Positions 19,116 to 28,030 of a stretch of DNA of 64,000 bases are shown one piece after another (the first letter of the stretch is position 1; each line of letters begins with the position of its first letter). The translations under genes were made by a program, and so were the position numbers. Under the pieces are notes generated by a model. It saw nothing but the letters and a program-made list of their open reading frames with translations. It did not search any database and had not been told where the DNA came from. Source of the stretch: Paenibacillus sp. LS1 (GTDB lineage Bacteria > Bacillota > Bacilli > Paenibacillales > Paenibacillaceae); assembly GCF_026013365.1 (NCBI RefSeq), contig NZ_JAPDOE010000002.1, positions 930,001 through 994,000 on the forward strand. The letters are read 5' to 3'.

Positions 19116-19928
19116 ATGGCTAATAAAACAAGAGTATATAACAAAGAAGCAATTCAAGAAATCATCTCCTTATACCTACACCAAAATAAGATTGATGGTG
19201 AAATTCAGTATAGTAGTATCCGTGATTTCGCTTTTGAATTGTATAAGAATAAACATTATATTTTTACTGATAAAATGTATTTCCAGCTCCTTGATAGCTC
19301 TACAGGAAATCTCTCTGAAAAAATATATAAATATATTAAACTCAGCGATGATTTTTGGCGGAAACCACAATATCAAGGTAGACAAATAATTGATGAGACA
19401 AACGATCTATTATCCAAAACAGCAAGTAAACCACGCAATCGTCAAACCGTAATACCCAATACTGACTTTTTAGTTGATGATAATATATCAAACCTACCTC
19501 AATTAAAACTCCAATTAAAACCCTTGGAGCAACAATTGAAATCGAATCTTGATTTAATTGACAAATTAGAGGGGAAAATTAGTGAACTCGAAACAGTAAT
19601 AGCTTCGCTAAAAGAAGACAAAAGAAATTTAAAAGTACAAAATAAAGCATTACAAGACTCTCTTTACATTTTTTTTGAATTGAGTGCCTTGAGTGATATT
19701 CCACTTAAAAATCAGATGAATACAGGTATTGGTAAAATGAAACTTGTAGATGAAACTTTAAAAAAAGCATTTTCAGGAAATCCAAATATATTTTATCAAA
19801 AATACGAAAATAACAGAAACACAATTGATCAAGATATAACAAATACATCATCCTTAAAAGAATTCCTTGAAAAGAGAGAGGCAAAGGTAGTAAAATACCA
19901 CGACGTTTATAACTTTGAATCAGATTAA
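19116..19928 (+). CDS. TnpC-like coiled-coil accessory protein
   Basis: A 270-residue basic protein that starts directly at the base after the stop of recombinase 3 (TAAATG), with TTGGAGAT as ribosome binding site. The middle (about 125-190) is a heptad-rich coiled coil (LKPLEQQLKSNLDLIDKLEG followed by further leucine and lysine heptads). The N-terminal 100 residues look helical and DNA-binding. Tn554 TnpC is a short helical protein that sets orientation and raises transposition frequency; this gene has the same operon place and the same coiled-coil style. No enzymatic motif is visible. Confidence 0.6.
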   Translation: MANKTRVYNKEAIQEIISLYLHQNKIDGEIQYSSIRDFAFELYKNKHYIFTDKMYFQLLDSSTGNLSEKIYKYIKLSDDFWRKPQYQGRQIIDETNDLLSKTASKPRNRQTVIPNTDFLVDDNISNLPQLKLQLKPLEQQLKSNLDLIDKLEGKISELETVIASLKEDKRNLKVQNKALQDSLYIFFELSALSDIPLKNQMNTGIGKMKLVDETLKKAFSGNPNIFYQKYENNRNTIDQDITNTSSLKEFLEKREAKVVKYHDVYNFESD

Positions 19929-20375
19929 ATTAATTTTAACTCAATCATATAAGTTCGAGAGTTAATAGCATTCAAACTAAAAGAACCGTGCGAATAATCC
20001 CATAACGACTACTACCATTCAAACTCTTTAATTGTTCTATTGTTGCAACCAATCGGACTGTCGCTATTAGATTATTAAAAATACGCCAACCTATCGATTC
20101 TTTCTACAAAAACCTGATTTAATATATTAGAATGAAGCAGTAACAATCTACAAGGATACTTCAATAGAAGCAAAGTGGCCATATCCCAGTAAGTGAATTA
20201 CTGGGATATGGCCACAACTTTTAAGAGACTTTTTGTTTTACCCCCTTGGAATTAATTGGAGAAATATCATTTCGTAACTCACCTCTAATTTATTGGAAAT
20301 ATTAGTTATTATACATTAATTTAGGTTCGATTAATTTCAATCGTATAAGATCCATCATCTCACTTCCAAGCTGTT
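19929..20375. other. Intergenic region after recombinase operon
   Basis: No gene found. The only structure is the perfect hairpin at 20175-20215. Confidence 0.6.
20175..20215. terminator. Perfect 18-bp hairpin
   Basis: GTGGCCATATCCCAGTAA and its exact reverse complement, with a GTGAA loop, are followed by AACTTTTAAG. It probably terminates the recombinase operon. The long perfect stem could alternatively be a recombinase-binding or structured-RNA element. Confidence 0.6.
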
Positions 20376-21365
20376 TCATTTCGTAGGGATGATTTCGGAA
20401 ATTAAATCTTGAGCAAGCATTCGAGAACCACTAACCCCTTTAAGATACTTGAGTGGTCCTTCTGCGGACCACTCAGTATTTTTCATTCTTCTAACACTCT
20501 TCTCGATAAAGGCATAGCCCATATTTCCCCTTTGTCGGCTTGTGGCCTCCTTCAGAATCTCCGCACCTACAATCGCTAAGGCATTGAGACAAACGATATG
20601 TGTTAAACGATATTCTTTATAGCTAAGCCATTCGGTATTAAATTGTTCTTTAATGGCGTTAAAATACATCAGACTCCATGTTAGCTTGGTTTCTTTATTC
20701 AGATGCATTACAGCTTCTGACTTTGTGAGTAGTTCAATAACTTTATACAAATTTTGAAGAGTAACATGACGGCCAGAGCTTCTCTTCCCAGTCAGTGTCC
20801 CTATAAAGTGGAAGGGGCTGTCTCCACGGGTTATCAGTTGCGTTGCAATCCAGCTAAAATCATCTGTGTTACGATGTAGATACTTACTTAGCGAGGTTCC
20901 TATTCCTTTGGCCATAGTATTAATAATGTCAAACAAATGGATCTCTTCGTCTTCATCTAGATAGTGGTAAGCAAGAAATGGAACATTGATTTCTGAGTTC
21001 GTATCCTGTGTATATCGCTTTATTCCACCCACTCTATGCTGACCATCCATTATTGATGCCTTACCTTTGCAAATTAATCGACCTAAATGTGGTCTAGCTT
21101 TGTCATATGCGTTGAACTCCCAATGAGATTCGGCATTTAACATGATCGGAGCAAAGAGCGCATCTTCTCCCTTCGAGAGATACAAAGCAAAGTCATTGCA
21201 TCTTTTACTATCGACAGGTCGTTGATATCCCTTTCCAGAAGGATGATCAAAAGGTTTTACATAGGTAAGTTGTAATACTGATGTAGCAGTTACATTACCT
21301 AGATAGATAACCTTACCTCGCATTTTAGACTGAAGCACATTTTCAATTACGTGTTGTTGCATCAT
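20376..21365 (-). CDS. DGQHR-domain (DndB-like) protein
   Basis: A 329-residue protein with the DGQHR motif (IMDGQHRVGGI, about residue 106) and a second family block, LFDIINTMAKGIGTSL. This fold is shared by DndB, the regulator of phosphorothioate DNA modification, and by standalone proteins in defence islands. No dndA/C/D/E genes are next to it. AAGGAG precedes the ATG. It is divergent from the XRE regulator (136 bases between starts), which may control it. The role is inferred from context; the molecular activity of the standalone family is uncertain. Confidence 0.75.
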   Translation of the reverse strand: MMQQHVIENVLQSKMRGKVIYLGNVTATSVLQLTYVKPFDHPSGKGYQRPVDSKRCNDFALYLSKGEDALFAPIMLNAESHWEFNAYDKARPHLGRLICKGKASIMDGQHRVGGIKRYTQDTNSEINVPFLAYHYLDEDEEIHLFDIINTMAKGIGTSLSKYLHRNTDDFSWIATQLITRGDSPFHFIGTLTGKRSSGRHVTLQNLYKVIELLTKSEAVMHLNKETKLTWSLMYFNAIKEQFNTEWLSYKEYRLTHIVCLNALAIVGAEILKEATSRQRGNMGYAFIEKSVRRMKNTEWSAEGPLKYLKGVSGSRMLAQDLISEIIPTK

Positions 21366-21500
21366 AGATGTTATTCTCCTTATTGGAATATGCTATTTCT
21401 ATTTTAGGATATATATAACCTATTATCAATTGGAATTAAGTAGTTAATTATTCTTCATTCCAGGTCATAAGTTCCCTAATCTTAAATAGAGGTGGCATGA

Positions 21501-21845
21501 ATGTCCAATATATATTTAAGAGTAGGGAAAAAAATCCGATTATATCGAAAAGCTAGAAAATTAACTCAAGAAGAATTAGGAGAACAACTTCGCATAGATC
21601 AGTCTTACTTAGGGAGAATTGAACGCGGGGAAGTCAATATTACGATAGAGACGTTGGATAAAATCGCAATTTCACTTCACATCACCCCATCGCAATTGCT
21701 AGAGGATGAGAAGCACGATGTAAAAAATAAGCTCAAAGCCGATATTATGGATAAAATCGATACCACACTATTATCTTTATCTAATAAAGAACTTGAGGTT
21801 ATTCATCGTTTAATTAAAGATGCCCTCCTACTGCAAGAATTGTAA
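21501..21845 (+). CDS. XRE-family HTH regulator
   Basis: A 114-residue Cro/CI-type regulator. The helix-turn-helix spans about residues 8-63 (KLTQEELGEQL, QSYLGRIERGEVNITIETL), followed by a short helical tail (about 70-112), probably for dimerisation. The ribosome binding site is GAGGTGG. It sits divergently from the DGQHR gene and before a strong terminator, so it is likely the local regulator of the cargo genes. The operator was not identified with confidence. Confidence 0.85.
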   Translation: MSNIYLRVGKKIRLYRKARKLTQEELGEQLRIDQSYLGRIERGEVNITIETLDKIAISLHITPSQLLEDEKHDVKNKLKADIMDKIDTTLLSLSNKELEVIHRLIKDALLLQEL

Positions 21846-21852
21846 ATATTTT

Positions 21853-21918
21853 ATATCACAACACAGCACTTGTTGAAGATCGAAAGAAACAATTCAAACA
21901 ATGCTGTGTTGATATTTT
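21853..21918. terminator. Terminator between XRE gene and small CxxC gene
   Basis: Arms close to AAAAATATCAACACAGCA and TGCTGTGTTGATATTTTT, ending in T5. It serves the plus-strand XRE gene and can also end the minus-strand small gene. Confidence 0.75.
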
Positions 21919-21924
21919 TAAATA

Positions 21925-22104
21925 TTAAAGTACATCCGACAAATTCAATGTTCTTTTACATACATCACATTTGACTTGAGTCACAAGACCCAGTCCTGTG
22001 GGAATAAAAATATATTCAAACTTAGCACCCGTTACATCAACAGCGGTGCATGTATCCCATTCCCTAATTATGTCCATCATGTCATCCGTAATTTCAAAAT
22101 TCAA
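21925..22104 (-). CDS. Small CxxC protein downstream of OLD-like nuclease
   Basis: A 59-residue ORF starting at TTG (22104), 9 bases after AAGGAG. It begins NFEITDDMMDIIREW and ends with VKCDVCKRTLNLSDVL. The CxxC pair plus C19 suggests a half zinc-ribbon or a metal-bridged dimer. Its start is about 50 bases after the stop of the OLD-like gene on the same strand, so it is likely cotranscribed. I do not recognise it. A good ribosome site and sensible composition support it as real. Confidence 0.6.
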   Translation of the reverse strand: MNFEITDDMMDIIREWDTCTAVDVTGAKFEYIFIPTGLGLVTQVKCDVCKRTLNLSDVL

Positions 22105-22157
22105 TTCAGTCTTCTCCTTATTCCTCTTTCAAAGTGAGAACCTGAAGGTTCACGTTT

Positions 22158-23885
22158 CTATTGATCTTTTTTCCACCAATGCATAATTGCTTGAATGAAA
22201 GGGAAGTTACGCGCTTCATCATCGGTCATGTCCTCTGCAATACTTTTGGCACAAGAAATTTTATTGGTTATCCAGGGCGATAGATCTGTGAAAGGGTTAT
22301 AACTCACTTCTCCTTCAGATAACTTCAGGAATTTAGATAAAGCACGTAAAGGATACATATTTTCAATTGTACGATAATCCGTTGAAATATAACATTCCAC
22401 TCCATGTTGATAACACACTTGTTGGTATTCCAATTTTTTCTTCGTCAGGTGTCCACCGGAATTTAAAGGTTTGACTAGATCGCTATCTAGGATAACCATT
22501 GCTTTCGGATGTATTTTGATCAGATCTGACGGGGCTATACTGTATATATTTTCTCCACCCATGGGTAAAATCACGAGTCCTTCTTGATCTACATCCATCC
22601 CACATTTTTTTAAAAGTAAAGGCAATATTGTACTTTCTGTCGACCCTTCAACAAAAATGAATCCTTTTGATGAGATTGTATCTGGCAAATAAGCGCCTAG
22701 AACTTGAAACACCGTTGATTTGTCATGGGGTTCAATCGCTCTAGCTGTCGTTTCCGATCCATCATGTTGAATCAGATACAAGCGATCCCTGTCCTTTAGA
22801 TTCTTCATAATAAATGGAGAATGCGTTGATACAATCCATTGAATTTCGAAGTCTTCAGAGAGTTCTCTTAGTAGTTTTAGAAATCGAACTTGCAGTTTAG
22901 GATGCATGCCAGTTTCAGGTTCATCAATGAAACCTACCGTGTGATGATTTGAGCCAGACAACAGACGTCCAGCTAAGTATACGGCACTAACCACACCAGA
23001 TCCACTACGAGTCAAAGGTTGATTCTTTATTATTCCGTTCTTGTTCCACTCGATAAAAACATCATGATAGTCCATCCCTTCCGGTATATTGGTAGAAATT
23101 GAAATAACTTCAGGGAACAACACTTTTACATAATGCAGCAACTTGTTGTATTTATCTTTTCGCATCATTTCCTCTGTTCTAATCTTTTGTATAAATCCCA
23201 CAAGTTCAGACACATTATATTCTAAATAGGATGTATCTTTTGAAGGTTTCTCCCCTTGGTCCTGCGGATTATAATTTCGATGAGGTGAGATAAAGAAACT
23301 TTTATGCTTTAGTCCTTTTTTTGATCTTAAACTAAACGACAACATATTAGATACAACTGACAATTCTCCAACTTCATCAACATTGAGAGCATATTGACTT
23401 AATGTAAGTTTATACCTATTTTCGACGGAGGCATCAAAAATAAATTGGCCTACTTCTCCAGAGAAATTATCTTGCTTATGATTGAAAACTTCGTATTCTA
23501 TTTCTATATACTCTTCAAATAGAGTTATTAAGACTTCTAGTAAAACCGGGTCTTTTTTCTTCCAGTATATGTGTTGATCAAATTCACGTTTTATTTGTTC
23601 TTTTAACTCAGTCGATAAAGTAGTCACAAAAGAAAAGTAGCTCTGATTAGCGATTTCTCCATTACTTTTTTGGTGTTTGCTACCTGCAAGATGCAAGTTC
23701 TCTTTTAAAAATTCATCATGACTACTGTTGAGAGACCTCATGGCACCATATAACCCCAATAATATTGCTGTTTTTCCAGAATCATTCTCGCCTGAAAGTA
23801 CAGTAATTCTCCCTAAATCAAGTTCAACTCCTGGATCACCTCCAATGGATCTCCAATGTTTTATCTTTACTTTCTGAATAGTCAT
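22158..23885 (-). CDS. OLD-family ATPase/TOPRIM nuclease
   Basis: A 575-residue protein. The N-terminal ABC-type ATPase has Walker A GENDSGKTAI (32-41), an LTRSGSGVVSA signature, Walker B VGFIDEPETGMHP, and a switch His in STHSPF. The C-terminal TOPRIM nuclease domain has GFIFVEGSTEST and MVILDSDLV as the acidic metal sites. This is the architecture of OLD (overcoming lysogenization defect) nucleases used against phage. No UvrD-like GajB or reverse transcriptase is adjacent, so it is neither a Gabija nor a retron set as it stands. It may work with the small CxxC gene or the DGQHR protein. Confidence 0.85.
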   Translation of the reverse strand: MTIQKVKIKHWRSIGGDPGVELDLGRITVLSGENDSGKTAILLGLYGAMRSLNSSHDEFLKENLHLAGSKHQKSNGEIANQSYFSFVTTLSTELKEQIKREFDQHIYWKKKDPVLLEVLITLFEEYIEIEYEVFNHKQDNFSGEVGQFIFDASVENRYKLTLSQYALNVDEVGELSVVSNMLSFSLRSKKGLKHKSFFISPHRNYNPQDQGEKPSKDTSYLEYNVSELVGFIQKIRTEEMMRKDKYNKLLHYVKVLFPEVISISTNIPEGMDYHDVFIEWNKNGIIKNQPLTRSGSGVVSAVYLAGRLLSGSNHHTVGFIDEPETGMHPKLQVRFLKLLRELSEDFEIQWIVSTHSPFIMKNLKDRDRLYLIQHDGSETTARAIEPHDKSTVFQVLGAYLPDTISSKGFIFVEGSTESTILPLLLKKCGMDVDQEGLVILPMGGENIYSIAPSDLIKIHPKAMVILDSDLVKPLNSGGHLTKKKLEYQQVCYQHGVECYISTDYRTIENMYPLRALSKFLKLSEGEVSYNPFTDLSPWITNKISCAKSIAEDMTDDEARNFPFIQAIMHWWKKDQ

Positions 23886-23989
23886 ATATAGACTCCCTTT
23901 TCTTCGTAGTGAACTGCATATGGATATGATGCTTTTTAGTGCCTAAGAGAAAGATCAAAGGAGACCGCTTGCTACATCAAAAATATGTA

Positions 23990-24011
23990 TAGCCCTCCAA
24001 AAAGAGGGCTA
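23990..24011 (-). terminator. Terminator after subtilase gene
   Basis: TAGCCCTC / GAGGGCTA stem with an A/T loop, downstream of the protease gene; a T-rich stretch follows on the minus strand. Confidence 0.6.
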
Positions 24012-24048
24012 CACATTCGAGTGAACTATGCTATTTGAATCTCTTTAT

Positions 24049-26421
24049 TTATCGACTTTTATTCGTAATGCGTGTAGGCGTATACCGTAAATTCAAGTCA
24101 TTCGTCTGGAATGCTTTCAGTAATGATCTGGATACATCCGTATACACCGGAGCACTTTTCTTTGGATCACGTATAGTCACTATAATTGCAAAAGGAATAG
24201 GTTGCTTGTCCGTTATATCTCTCCACGTTGGGAATAAATCTAATCTTAGATCGGTACTTCCTCTTTTCCCTTGAGGACTTATAAAAGATAACTGTTTGGA
24301 TGGAGACCATTTCAATTCTTTCGTCATCTGACTTTTTTCCCATCTCTCTGCTTGATTGATTTCCCCAGCAGAGCTCCCTTTGCTAATGGTTCCATACTTT
24401 CCATCTTCGAATAAAGTTCGCAACCTGATGTCTACATTCCCTCTACAGTATTCACTTCCTAATCGGGGGTTTACATGAGGCTCGTATACCAACGTAACCA
24501 GAATCTCTCCCCTAATTTTATTTTCGCCTACTTTTAAAGACTCTGGAAATGGGAAATCCGATATTTGTACCCAATTTCTATTTTGCTTCGCGTTCAATTT
24601 CCCCTCAAAAACCAAGGTGATTTCATGTTCATTCCCATACAACACATCTTGAATTCTTGAAGGCAAACCAAAACCGTAGTAATAATGATCACTCGCAAGT
24701 TCGATGCATTTGTTTGTTAGCGGATGCTTACTTCCATGAATGAGTAAAGCTTTGGCCATTGTTTTAGAAAGCTGTTCTGGATATTGTTCATAGTATTCCG
24801 CCATAATGGCTGAAACGAGTGGCGCAGAAAAACTTGTCCCATAGTCCTCCACAATCGCCCCATTTGAATTAATAGATTGGATCGGAAAATTCCGAGGGTT
24901 TCCACTGTAATGAACTACATCCGGTTTAATGGAGAGTCCGATTCCTGGACCTCTTCGCGAATACGGGGCTGCTTCTCCTTGTTTCACCAAATTAGTATCA
25001 TCATGATTTAATGCAATTGATCCTACAGTTATTGCTCGAATTGAATCAGCAGGTAAACAAATCCGATCGTTTTCATCCTCAGAAGTAACTGGTCCAGCTT
25101 GTCTTAGTTCTACAAAGTTGCCCGCTGCAATTACGAAATTAACGTTATATGTATCTTGTAGTATATCTATAGATGCGGTAAATTCACTTATCACACCAGA
25201 ACATAATCTGCTACTACCTAGTGAAAGATTCCAAACTCTATATTCCTTAGCGTACTTCTCTAATGCTGTATCAAGTGCATCAATAAGTTCGTCTTCTCTA
25301 ATAGATTCTAGTGACTCTGCTGGCAGAACAACGACATCTAAAATTTTCACACCTGTATCTACGATATTTTTTAATGTAGGATTAGCATGGTGTGCATATA
25401 ATAATAGACCTCCAACAAATTCACCATGGTAATTATCTTGTCGATTAAAGGGAACATATATATCACGTTCTTCAACCCAAGGCGATATATGATTATTATC
25501 TTTCCCAATACCCGAATCCACAATGGCCACTTTGGGATACGATTTTCCTACCTCTGGTTGTATAGCTTCAAGAAAGGTTCTACTCTCAGCAATTGCACTT
25601 GAATTCACTCGAAAACGTGTAAAGCTTGTAATAGACTCTACGCCAGGAAAAGCAGCCATTTGGTGGATTGTTTCTTCGTTAACAAACGGTACGACATACG
25701 ATGAAAAACCTGATGCATAGGATAATGGACGTATATCTGATTCATACAAATTGAATATTTGATTAAATTGATTCCTAACAATGTGATCGGTATCGTTGTC
25801 ATACTGAAAAAATCTAATTTTGAATTCACCATCTGTTTTACAATCTTGCATATCATGACTACTCATCGCTTCTAAAACTTCATTTGGTGAATATTCTTTC
25901 ACATAATCGATCGAAGTTAACTCGTGTATCCATTCAAAATCTCTTTCCTTACCCGGAACAATAGCATCTCTCCAAGTGCCAGACTTGTCCAGCTTTTGCG
26001 TAACCCACTCATCACGTGTAATCGGGATTTCCTGAATCAAATCATTGATAAGTTGAATAAATTTTGCAAGAGAATCTTCCGTCATTCCCACCACTAACTT
26101 TCCCAGTGCATGGACAGCTATTACTTCGCTGTCCAAACATTTAAGAATGCCATCGGGCCTATGAGACTTGGCCAACTTTTTCATGTAGATCACGATTGGA
26201 TACGAAGAATCGTGATGTTTTAGCGTTTTTCTAACCACAGGAACATAACTTTCGTAAATTTCTTGTAATTGATGTTTTAGATTCGTGATGTGCTGAATGA
26301 TTGCCTTTCGATGATTGTACTCCCATTTTGCGACACCTGGAACAGGACTAGGGACTTTTCCTTTTTGAAAGTCGCTTGGTCTAAAGTTTACGAATTTAGC
26401 CGGGTATTTATGGTTGTCCAA
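24049..26421 (-). CDS. Subtilisin-like protease, IetS-type
   Basis: A 790-residue S8 peptidase without a signal peptide, so probably cytoplasmic. The triad is D302 (AIVDSGIG), H332 (YHGEFVGG) and S530 (YGTSFSAP), with the oxyanion Asn435 in IAAGN. About 290 residues precede the catalytic domain and may be a regulatory or propeptide-like part; about 240 follow it. It starts at TTG (26421) after AAAGGAG and overlaps the AAA+ gene by 14 bases. Paired AAA+ and subtilase genes are known as IetA/IetS, first described in Ti-plasmid maintenance and later reported as an anti-phage pair. The trigger and target are unknown. Confidence 0.87.
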   Translation of the reverse strand: MDNHKYPAKFVNFRPSDFQKGKVPSPVPGVAKWEYNHRKAIIQHITNLKHQLQEIYESYVPVVRKTLKHHDSSYPIVIYMKKLAKSHRPDGILKCLDSEVIAVHALGKLVVGMTEDSLAKFIQLINDLIQEIPITRDEWVTQKLDKSGTWRDAIVPGKERDFEWIHELTSIDYVKEYSPNEVLEAMSSHDMQDCKTDGEFKIRFFQYDNDTDHIVRNQFNQIFNLYESDIRPLSYASGFSSYVVPFVNEETIHQMAAFPGVESITSFTRFRVNSSAIAESRTFLEAIQPEVGKSYPKVAIVDSGIGKDNNHISPWVEERDIYVPFNRQDNYHGEFVGGLLLYAHHANPTLKNIVDTGVKILDVVVLPAESLESIREDELIDALDTALEKYAKEYRVWNLSLGSSRLCSGVISEFTASIDILQDTYNVNFVIAAGNFVELRQAGPVTSEDENDRICLPADSIRAITVGSIALNHDDTNLVKQGEAAPYSRRGPGIGLSIKPDVVHYSGNPRNFPIQSINSNGAIVEDYGTSFSAPLVSAIMAEYYEQYPEQLSKTMAKALLIHGSKHPLTNKCIELASDHYYYGFGLPSRIQDVLYGNEHEITLVFEGKLNAKQNRNWVQISDFPFPESLKVGENKIRGEILVTLVYEPHVNPRLGSEYCRGNVDIRLRTLFEDGKYGTISKGSSAGEINQAERWEKSQMTKELKWSPSKQLSFISPQGKRGSTDLRLDLFPTWRDITDKQPIPFAIIVTIRDPKKSAPVYTDVSRSLLKAFQTNDLNLRYTPTRITNKSR

Positions 26422-27583
26422 CGGATTGATCTCCTTTATTCGTTTTGATTTTTTCTAAATCGCTACTGATTGTGTTATGGTGACATCGAAGCAACTCACC
26501 CAAAGTACGTCTGCTTGGGTTTTTCAGCTTGCTGAGCAGATAACGAATCTTCATTCTTCTTGCATCTTCTTGATTCGAATATTCAAAGTCTAGACGAACA
26601 AATGAGAAAAAGGTATCTACCATATCTGCTAAGTGTACTTCTCTATCTTCGATAATTGATTTTCGAAATCCTCTTTTTACAATTTGTTCAATATCTGAAA
26701 TAGATTGTCCAACAAATAGATCAGAAAGAAGATCTATCTGCTTTTCATCTAATTCTCCTTCAAAATCATTTAAATATTGTTTAATGATTGCCTTTATGAT
26801 GTCTTTGGTAGGTAAGTCTATGTGTAATCGAGTCGAGAAACGTCTCCATATCGCTTGATCTAACAATTTTTCATGATTAGTTGCTCCAATTAAAATACAC
26901 TTGTCTCCAAGTTGATCAATATTTTGAAGCAAAGAGTTAACTACCCTTTTCAATTCACCCATTTCATGGTGATCATCTCGTAATTTCGCAACTGCATCAA
27001 ATTCATCTAAAAATAAAATACACGGTGTTTGACTTGCATACTCAAAAAGAAGCCGGATATTCTTTGAAGTGTTTCCTAAATAAGATGATATTAGAGTATC
27101 CAAACGCGCAACAATAATAGGTAACGATAATTTCTTGGCAATCATAAACGCAGTTTCAGTTTTTCCACAACCTGGGGGACCATAGAGCAAAAGAGTAGTT
27201 GCAATATCGAGACCATGAGCTGCTAGTTTATCTGAGTAATCGTAGGACTTTATAAATTCATCAATTTGTTGATCATTAAAAGACGATAAATAGAGCGTTA
27301 TACTATTGAGTTGTTGTGGATCATAATAATCTGCAATTTCAAGTTTAGATTCTTGATCAAATGGCACTTGCTTCGTTTTTGTATTTGTACTTTTTGAAGA
27401 AATGGTATTTATATCCTCAATAGAATGTAGATTATGTACCAATTTTATAATACGGTCAGCTTTAGTTTCTTCACCTGAAGATCGAAGTTTTTCTGCTAAT
27501 AGTAAAGCATAATCATGTACTTTTTTAGGATCACTTTTTAAACCTCCATCAATAATCTTTATGACTTCCGCATAATTTTTCAA
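26408..27583 (-). CDS. AAA+ ATPase, IetA-type
   Basis: A 391-residue AAA+ protein: Walker A YGPPGCGKT (about 134-142), Walker B CILFLDEFDA (about 188-197), sensor 1 GATN and arginine fingers in WRRF. The N-terminal 100 residues are helical and the C-terminal tail (RRTLGELLRCHHNTISSDL) looks like a small HTH. It starts at TTG (27583) after GGAGGGG. It is the upstream partner of the subtilase and presumably unfolds or senses something that unleashes or restrains the protease. Overlapping frames indicate fixed stoichiometry. Confidence 0.87.
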   Translation of the reverse strand: MKNYAEVIKIIDGGLKSDPKKVHDYALLLAEKLRSSGEETKADRIIKLVHNLHSIEDINTISSKSTNTKTKQVPFDQESKLEIADYYDPQQLNSITLYLSSFNDQQIDEFIKSYDYSDKLAAHGLDIATTLLLYGPPGCGKTETAFMIAKKLSLPIIVARLDTLISSYLGNTSKNIRLLFEYASQTPCILFLDEFDAVAKLRDDHHEMGELKRVVNSLLQNIDQLGDKCILIGATNHEKLLDQAIWRRFSTRLHIDLPTKDIIKAIIKQYLNDFEGELDEKQIDLLSDLFVGQSISDIEQIVKRGFRKSIIEDREVHLADMVDTFFSFVRLDFEYSNQEDARRMKIRYLLSKLKNPSRRTLGELLRCHHNTISSDLEKIKTNKGDQSVGQP

Positions 27584-27761
27584 CTTAACCCCTCCATCGC
27601 AATTATTTCATATCTCCACCAATTCAACAATAGGTATATCCAAAATGTATTATATTATCTCCATATTTTTAAAACATCATCCAAAAGGTTGATTAATTGA
27701 TTTGTATAGTGATTAAACATTCATACCAGAATTTGTTTACAACAAATTAAGACAAAAAAAA

Positions 27762-27781
27762 AACACGCACAGCGGCGTGTT
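27762..27781. terminator. Strong bidirectional terminator
   Basis: AACACGC / GCGTGTT with nine A on the left and five T on the right. It ends the small gene after the zeta kinase. Confidence 0.85.
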
Positions 27782-27791
27782 TTTCTGAAAT

Positions 27792-27947
27792 TTATTTTAA
27801 TTTGGCTGCCTGAAGTACATGTCCCGAGTTTGATTGACTCCTACGACTCATGGTAGATACTCTTGCTTTTTCCTCTGAAGCTTTCATTTTCTTTAGATAA
27901 GCTTCTTTGTTATTTTGGATATATTCCATGGTTTGTTTAAGGCTCAT
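27792..27947 (-). CDS. 51-residue basic protein downstream of zeta kinase
   Basis: ATG at 27947 follows AGGAGGCG by 6 bases, an excellent site. The product starts MSLKQTMEYIQNNKEAYLKK and is lysine-rich and mostly helical, with a serine/arginine-rich tail (STMSRRSQSNSG). It lies 83 bases after the zeta-toxin gene on the same strand and before a strong terminator. I do not recognise it. Being in an operon with a zeta kinase makes an antitoxin or partner role possible, but it does not look like the epsilon antitoxin. Confidence 0.65.
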   Translation of the reverse strand: MSLKQTMEYIQNNKEAYLKKMKASEEKARVSTMSRRSQSNSGHVLQAAKLK

Positions 27948-28030
27948 TCGTATCGCCTCCTATGATCATTGTTATTATACCATAAATCATGCTACATTTC
28001 CAAACAAAGCATGGGAATTCCACCCATTTA

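Noticed and set aside
20175-20215. CRISPR or repeat array
   Set aside because: It is a single perfect hairpin; no spaced direct repeats were seen anywhere in the window.
20376-21365. Dnd phosphorothioation system
   Set aside because: Only a DGQHR protein is present; no DndA, C, D or E genes in the window.
22158-23885. Gabija GajA or retron-associated OLD
   Set aside because: No UvrD-like helicase, reverse transcriptase or msr-msd-like region is adjacent.
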